Shown here: positions 22,870 to 23,261 of the stretch, piece by piece
Layout: the number at the start of each line of letters is the position of its first letter
Numbering within the stretch: the first letter of the stretch is position 1
Assembly: GCA_002309175.1 (NCBI GenBank)
Contig: DBWX01000009.1
Coordinates: 61,756 to 85,016, forward strand
Origin: Ruminococcaceae bacterium UBA1227
Lineage (GTDB): Bacteria; Bacillota; Clostridia; Oscillospirales; Acutalibacteraceae
Length of the DNA stretch: 23,261 nt
Direction of reading: 5' to 3'
Translations under genes and position numbers: made by a program
The notes under the pieces: generated by a model
Told to the model about the DNA's origin: nothing
What the model saw: the letters and a program-made list of their open reading frames with translations, nothing else
Database searches by the model: none

Positions 22870-23261
22870 TTAAGCCTTCTTTTCAGCCTTTGCCTGATTC
22901 TTCTTTAAGACTGCAAGCATGAGAGCACCTGCTACCGAGCCCGCAACGAGCGAGATAAGGTAGCCGAGCGGATGCTCAACAACAGCAAAGGTGAAGATAC
23001 CGCCGTGCGGTGCGGGGCATGCGCAGTTGAAGAGAGCGCAGACAGCACCGGCAACACCTGAGCCGATCATGCACGAAGGAATTACGCGAAGCGGGTCAGA
23101 AGCTGCGTAAGGAATGGCGCCTTCAGTGATGAAGCAGAGACCCATGAGATAGTTTACGGGACCGCTCTTGAGTTCCTGTGCATTCCACTTTGCCTTGTTG
23201 AATGTTGTTGAGAGTGCGATAGCAATCGGAGGTACCATGCCGCCGATCATAACGGCTGGCC
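22870..23261 (-). CDS. fruA: Fructose-family PTS EIIC component, C-terminal part only
   Basis: About 130 residues remain; the gene enters from beyond 23261, and the ATG at 23250 is internal. Seen: VMIGGMVPPIAIALSTT, then LMGLCFITEGAIPYAASDP, then ACPAPHGGIF, each typical of the C-terminal half of FruA-type EIIC, with hydrophobic segments around them and a Lys-rich tail. FITEGAIPYAA is the family's conserved membrane loop near the sugar site. Fructose is the most likely sugar for this subfamily; mannitol or other EIIC members are less similar. It shares an operon with ptsH and ptsI, so the complete phosphorelay is co-expressed. Confidence 0.92.
   Translation of the reverse strand, partial: PAVMIGGMVPPIAIALSTTFNKAKWNAQELKSGPVNYLMGLCFITEGAIPYAASDPLRVIPSCMIGSGVAGAVCALFNCACPAPHGGIFTFAVVEHPLGYLISLVAGSVAGALMLAVLKKNQAKAEKKA

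Overview
The window looks like a chromosome segment from an anaerobic Firmicute of the class Clostridia. The evidence is a T-box leader, a lysine riboswitch, strong AGGAGG-type ribosome binding sites, an HPr with both His15 and Ser46, and a meso-diaminopimelate dehydrogenase lysine pathway. No genus is assigned. Every gene except one small membrane protein (16165-16674) is on the minus strand, so the text follows transcription from high to low coordinates. No tRNA, rRNA, CRISPR array, insertion sequence or prophage gene was seen.

Region A (20950-23261) is the end of a fructose PTS operon: the C-terminus of a fructose EIIC (cut by the window edge), ptsH and ptsI. It closes with a 13-bp hairpin whose stem also carries the -35 box of the next promoter. 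Region B (16711-20900) is a lysine-riboswitch-controlled operon, dapA-dapB-ddh-lysA, which takes aspartate semialdehyde to lysine by the one-step dehydrogenase route. A 12-bp bidirectional terminator separates it from the convergent 169-aa membrane protein. Region C (13073-16063) is an MFS permease followed by a PepF-type M3 oligoendopeptidase.

Region D (3718-13004) is a peptide uptake and breakdown operon. A consensus promoter drives a lipoprotein binding protein (oppA); an intrinsic terminator then precedes oppB, oppC, oppD, oppF, a small acidic membrane protein and pepD. Two subunits have unusual architecture. OppC carries a complete seven-unit RCC1-like beta-propeller in its first extracytoplasmic loop. 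OppF carries about 180 extra, largely helical residues between Walker A and the Q-loop. Both ATPases end in the same C-X5-C-X6-C-X17-C motif.

Region E (1-3721) is a separate T-box operon whose -35 box overlaps the pepD stop codon. It encodes a 2-isopropylmalate-synthase-like protein that has lost the family's HxH metal site and GxGERxGN loop. Two bases after it begins a single long frame (TTG start at 2005) that fuses a sugar-phosphate-isomerase-type TIM barrel to an acyl-CoA synthetase; the window ends before its C-terminus.

The best candidates for undescribed biology are the propeller-bearing Opp transporter and the T-box operon with its degenerate LeuA-like protein and barrel-ligase fusion.
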